DNA of 64,000 nucleotides from Thermoplasmata archaeon. Its GTDB lineage: Archaea > Thermoplasmatota > Thermoplasmata > Thermoplasmatales > GCA-001856825. This document shows positions 61,287 to 64,000 of the stretch, one piece after another. The DNA lies in NCBI GenBank assembly GCA_021792255.1, contig JAJYUZ010000001.1, forward strand, positions 62,001-126,000, written 5' to 3'. Position 1 is the first letter of the stretch; the number at the start of each line of letters is the position of its first letter. Position numbers and translations under genes: made by a program. The notes beneath the pieces were generated by a model. That model worked only from the letters and a program-made list of their open reading frames with translations, was not told the origin of the DNA and did no database searches.

Positions 61287-61499
61287 ATGGTTGCCGAAGC
61301 AGACAAGAAGATAGTCCTACTTCACAATTTCGACAGGAACGACTATACAAGATTGCTGAATTTCCTCAAGTCGAGCGGGTTATCGAGTAAAACTATAGTT
61401 GCGGTTACAACCTCTGTAACCCTAGACTGGAAAGTGGCAGACCTCATCAAGGAACTCTTCCTCGAAGACGAAGCTCTGAGAGACCAGACAAAGGGCTAA
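61287..61499 (+). CDS. DUF3783 small protein
   Basis: The protein has 70 residues. The sequence KKIVLLHNFDRNDYTRLLNFLK, then TLDWKVADLIKELF, matches the DUF3783 layout of a small alpha/beta domain ending in a W-x-x-x-x-L-I motif. The function is unknown. Its stop codon abuts the convergent rubrerythrin stop. Confidence 0.78.
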   Translation: MVAEADKKIVLLHNFDRNDYTRLLNFLKSSGLSSKTIVAVTTSVTLDWKVADLIKELFLEDEALRDQTKG

Positions 61500-62003
61500 T
61501 TAGAATTTCTTAAATTTAGGTCCACTCGTTCCGCAAACTGGGCATTTCTCTGGTGCTTTACCCATCACTGTATAGCCACACACCGGACATATGAAAATGT
61601 CGCTCTGTTCGATGTCTTTTTTAGCAGTTACGCTGTCGAGTGCCTTCCTGTATAGATCTTCGTGTATCTTTTCGGCCTCGAGGGCGTACTTGGTTGAGAC
61701 CTCTGCACCCCTTTCGTTCTGGAATTTTGCTACCTCGTTAAATACTGGATACATTTCGTTCACCTCATAGTGTTCTCCTTCGACTGCATCCTCCAGGTTC
61801 TCGGCCGTACTCTTGATCATCCCGAGGTTTCTATAGTGGTTGGTTGCATGGACAGTCTCTGCGAACGAAATCGCCTTGAATAGTTTCGAGACGTTCGGGT
61901 ACCCATTTTTGTCAGCGACCTCAGAATAAATAGAGTACTTCATTGCGGCTTTGCTTTCACCGCTAAAAGCCTCTTCTAAGTTATTTTTAGTCATTGACCT
62001 CAT
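61500..62003 (-). CDS. Rubrerythrin
   Basis: The protein has 167 residues. The di-iron four-helix bundle has LEEAFSGESKAAMKY, FAETVHATNHYRNLG and EKIHEDLYRKAL as Glu/His ligand pairs. The C-terminal rubredoxin-like domain has FICPVCGYTVMGKAPEKCPVCG, with both CxxC pairs. It reduces peroxide in oxygen-stressed cells. A TAATTAACC TATA-like box lies about 26 bases before the ATG at 62003, supporting that start. The ATG at 61994 with GAGGT nearby is an alternative. Confidence 0.94.
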   Translation of the reverse strand: MRSMTKNNLEEAFSGESKAAMKYSIYSEVADKNGYPNVSKLFKAISFAETVHATNHYRNLGMIKSTAENLEDAVEGEHYEVNEMYPVFNEVAKFQNERGAEVSTKYALEAEKIHEDLYRKALDSVTAKKDIEQSDIFICPVCGYTVMGKAPEKCPVCGTSGPKFKKF

Positions 62004-62213
62004 TTAAATCACTAGTTGATTACAAGGTGGTTAATTAGAGCTACTGATTCCTGAAAATTAGATCCGGTAGGCAATGCTCTTATTCCAACACGAATTATTG
62101 ATTGTGTACTCCATAAAGAATATAATGATTAGAGCTCATCGCAACTGTAGAGTGCCATTATTTTCACACAAAAGGGCCATCTCTTTCAATCTACACTCTT
62201 AGGAGGAAATATT

Positions 62214-63383
62214 TTGGGATACCTATTCAAAGCTACGTCAATAAATATTGCTAGAGCGATCTACGCGCTCAACTGGTTCGACATAGCACCCGGCCTTATC
62301 TACATCTCCAATGATCTTGGATTGAAATTTGTACAGCTCGGAATTGCGACCACTTTCTTCTACCTGGGCTTAGGTCCATTTCAGTTTGTCGGAGGCGCAC
62401 TAGCCTCGAGGATAGGTTCGAGAAAAGTCGCCTTCATTGGCCTTTTGCTATTAGGAATAGGTGCTATTTATTCGGCATATTCATTCAATCTCTTAGAGTT
62501 AGCCTTTGCAAGATTTATTGCTGGCTGCGGGTCTGCATTCTTCTTTTCCCCCGGATTATCCATTTTAAGGGACATATCGCCCCCTGAGTCATTCGGATTC
62601 CAAGTTGGAATATATAATGGAGCGTTCAGTTTGGGTGGCGGAGTGGGAGCGTTTGGATGGGTATTCGTGGACAGGGCTATAGGGTGGCAATCGGGGCTCG
62701 TACTCGGTGGGGTAATGATGATTGCAATTGCCATCGAGAATTTCATAGTGCTTAGAGGAGGCAAAGAGGTATTAGCAGAAACCACCGGATTTGCTACTAA
62801 AATGCTCTCTATTGTTAAGAATAAGTTCCTCTGGATGCTGGCTATTGGTACGATTGTTTCGACCTTTGTTGAGACAATCGGTGGCCAATTTTTGGTCTAT
62901 TTCGGAGAAAACTATCTCAAAATGTCTCCTTCAGAGTCTGGTTTCATAGATGGATTGTTCCTGATTATTGGTTTTGTCGGTGGACTCGTCGGAGGATACT
63001 TTCTTTCAAATCCCACCAGAAGGAGACCGTTTACCTATCTTATGCTTGTGATGAGCGGGCTGGCCTTCATGATAATACCGTTTTCAAAAAGCTTCATCTT
63101 ACTGACATTTGATGTTGCTGTCGCGGGATTTTCAGTCGTTTCAGGCTTCTCTGCACTGTACGTCTTTGCGACTCCACATGCACGAGACAAGGCAATGGTT
63201 CCCTTTGCTCTTTCGTTTGTCAACTTTATAGGGATTGCGATCGGCTCGATATCGCCTTTCACATTTACACTTCTGACAGACAAGATAGGACCCGCATATG
63301 GCTGGGTAATACTGGGGGCAATAGGTATTGCGCTGGTTCCTCTTCTGCTCATGGCGAAAAATCCGGAGGGGGTCAATACTTAA
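62214..63383 (+). CDS. Major facilitator superfamily transporter
   Basis: The protein has 389 residues with a TTG start preceded by AGGAGGAAA. About 12 hydrophobic segments are visible, with the MFS loop motif LASRIGSRKVAFIG after the second helix and a large Gly-rich first half (LGGGVGAFGWVF). The substrate is unknown. It is not part of an obvious operon. It is distinct from the sugar-type MFS at 43524. Confidence 0.88.
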   Translation: MGYLFKATSINIARAIYALNWFDIAPGLIYISNDLGLKFVQLGIATTFFYLGLGPFQFVGGALASRIGSRKVAFIGLLLLGIGAIYSAYSFNLLELAFARFIAGCGSAFFFSPGLSILRDISPPESFGFQVGIYNGAFSLGGGVGAFGWVFVDRAIGWQSGLVLGGVMMIAIAIENFIVLRGGKEVLAETTGFATKMLSIVKNKFLWMLAIGTIVSTFVETIGGQFLVYFGENYLKMSPSESGFIDGLFLIIGFVGGLVGGYFLSNPTRRRPFTYLMLVMSGLAFMIIPFSKSFILLTFDVAVAGFSVVSGFSALYVFATPHARDKAMVPFALSFVNFIGIAIGSISPFTFTLLTDKIGPAYGWVILGAIGIALVPLLLMAKNPEGVNT

Positions 63384-63552
63384 GGGCTGTGCAGGTGTAT
63401 CATCCTCAAACCGAGGTGCAAAGTGACATGTCAGGTTTCATTTTTTGCATGAGCCTATAAGCTCAAGCACGAAGCATAAACCAAGAACTGCGTTCTGAAC
63501 TTCTAAAATTATTCACAAGGTTTTATTACCTTCTTTTTATAAGGATAAGCGA

Positions 63553-64000
63553 ATGTATAGGTTCGGGATTGCGGGCATTCCTCTTGGTTCTAAAGGCAGA
63601 ACGGTCAAAGATGCTGTTGAAAACACCTTCCAGCTAGGGTTGGACTATCTTGAAATTCAGCTGTTTAGAATAAGCACACAAGAACGAGAAATGCGGGATT
63701 TTGTAGGAACGAAACCAAAAGACCTCGATGAGATGCTCCTCGTTGATTTGCTAAGAAGTGACGATGAGGGGAAGTACAAATCTGTGGGCCTGAACACTGA
63801 AATCGAAGAGGATGATATAGGCACCGAACTCTTCTGGAGTATGGCAAGGGACTACAAAGAACTGAACCTCGCAAGAGATATCGCAAAGGAACTGGACGTT
63901 AAAATTTCTCTTCATACCCCATACTACGTGGATTTTTCAAACGAAGAAAGAATGGTCGTCGACTCGATTCAACACACGATATGGGGTGGAGTAATTGCTG
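63553..64000 (+). CDS. Endonuclease IV-like TIM-barrel protein (3' truncated by window)
   Basis: The ORF starts with ATG at 63553 and is open to the window end, so the track missed it. It begins MYRFGIAGIPLGSKGRTVKDA, then LGLDYLEIQLFR, and later VKISLHTPYYVDF. These are the first three strands of an AP-endonuclease-IV/xylose-isomerase-type barrel, including the HTPYY metal region. Archaeal proteins of this type may be AP endonucleases or sugar-phosphate isomerases. A TTTTTATA lies upstream. The remainder is outside the window. Confidence 0.8.
   Translation, partial: MYRFGIAGIPLGSKGRTVKDAVENTFQLGLDYLEIQLFRISTQEREMRDFVGTKPKDLDEMLLVDLLRSDDEGKYKSVGLNTEIEEDDIGTELFWSMARDYKELNLARDIAKELDVKISLHTPYYVDFSNEERMVVDSIQHTIWGGVIA

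Noticed and set aside
1-64000. CRISPR arrays, insertion sequences, rRNA genes
   Set aside because: No regularly spaced repeats, transposase motifs, terminal inverted repeats or rRNA-like sequence were seen on either strand.

Overview
The window looks like a chromosomal segment of a euryarchaeal-type archaeon, most plausibly a member of the Thermoplasmata/Thermoplasmatales. Archaeal markers are TFB, Gar1, a family B DNA polymerase, two Orc1/Cdc6 proteins, HerA, a stand-alone GMP synthase glutaminase subunit, isopentenyl phosphate kinase with type 2 IPP isomerase, Nre, TrmB-type regulation, and tRNA genes without encoded CCA. Many genes start with GTG or TTG. Many carry a TATA-like box about 25-27 bases before the start codon, which suggests leaderless mRNAs. 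Genes are tightly packed, often with 4-base ATGA overlaps. The taxonomic call is inference.

Layout: 0-4 kb holds a partial old-yellow-enzyme-type flavin reductase, a small zinc-ribbon protein missing from the ORF track, two membrane proteins, a Gfo/Idh/MocA oxidoreductase and tRNA-Lys. 4-9.4 kb is information processing and nucleotide metabolism (gar1-tfb, pyrG, polB). 9.4-15.2 kb is a five-gene type IV pilus/Tad-like secretion cluster with two ATPases, two half-size platform proteins and a pilin-like surface protein. 15.2-22.4 kb has a metallopeptidase-like gene and a complete molybdenum hydroxylase locus (medium, small and large subunits, MocA-like, CoxG-like, XdhC-like and a molybdopterin-binding protein). 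22.5-36.9 kb is mixed housekeeping: a beta-propeller protein, tRNA-Val, a Trm112-Nre-LigB operon beside a UbiE-type methyltransferase, UMP kinase, a UbiA prenyltransferase, a B12 radical SAM protein, a saccharopine-dehydrogenase-like protein with a Dph6-like ligase, ZPR1, the IPK-IDI2 isoprenoid pair, an aminotransferase, HerA and DUF357.

37.4-42.1 kb encodes an AddAB/RecBC-like nuclease-helicase pair. tRNA-Glu follows, then a catabolic-looking cluster (Gfo/Idh, MFS transporter, M24 peptidase, DUF849/BKACE, SDR, SCP2). It ends in about 1.2 kb of low coding density (47.9-49.2 kb) with a decayed surface-protein fragment. 49.2-51 kb has a DUF1059 protein, dCMP deaminase and an aldo/keto reductase.

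51-57.3 kb is the most interesting part. A diverged Orc1/Cdc6 paralogue is followed by a single-domain FtsZ-like protein that lacks the canonical glycine-rich T4 loop and the C-terminal half. Further on, a canonical orc1/cdc6 gene is preceded by two tandem origin-recognition-box-like elements and an AT-rich stretch, which I predict to be a replication origin. The window closes with UPF0200 kinase, GMP synthase subunit A, a TrmB-type regulator, a TtcA/Ncs6-like tRNA thiolation enzyme, small conserved proteins, rubrerythrin, an MFS transporter and the start of an endonuclease-IV-like TIM-barrel protein cut by the window end.

All calls come from reading the sequence and the translated ORFs. No database search was run.
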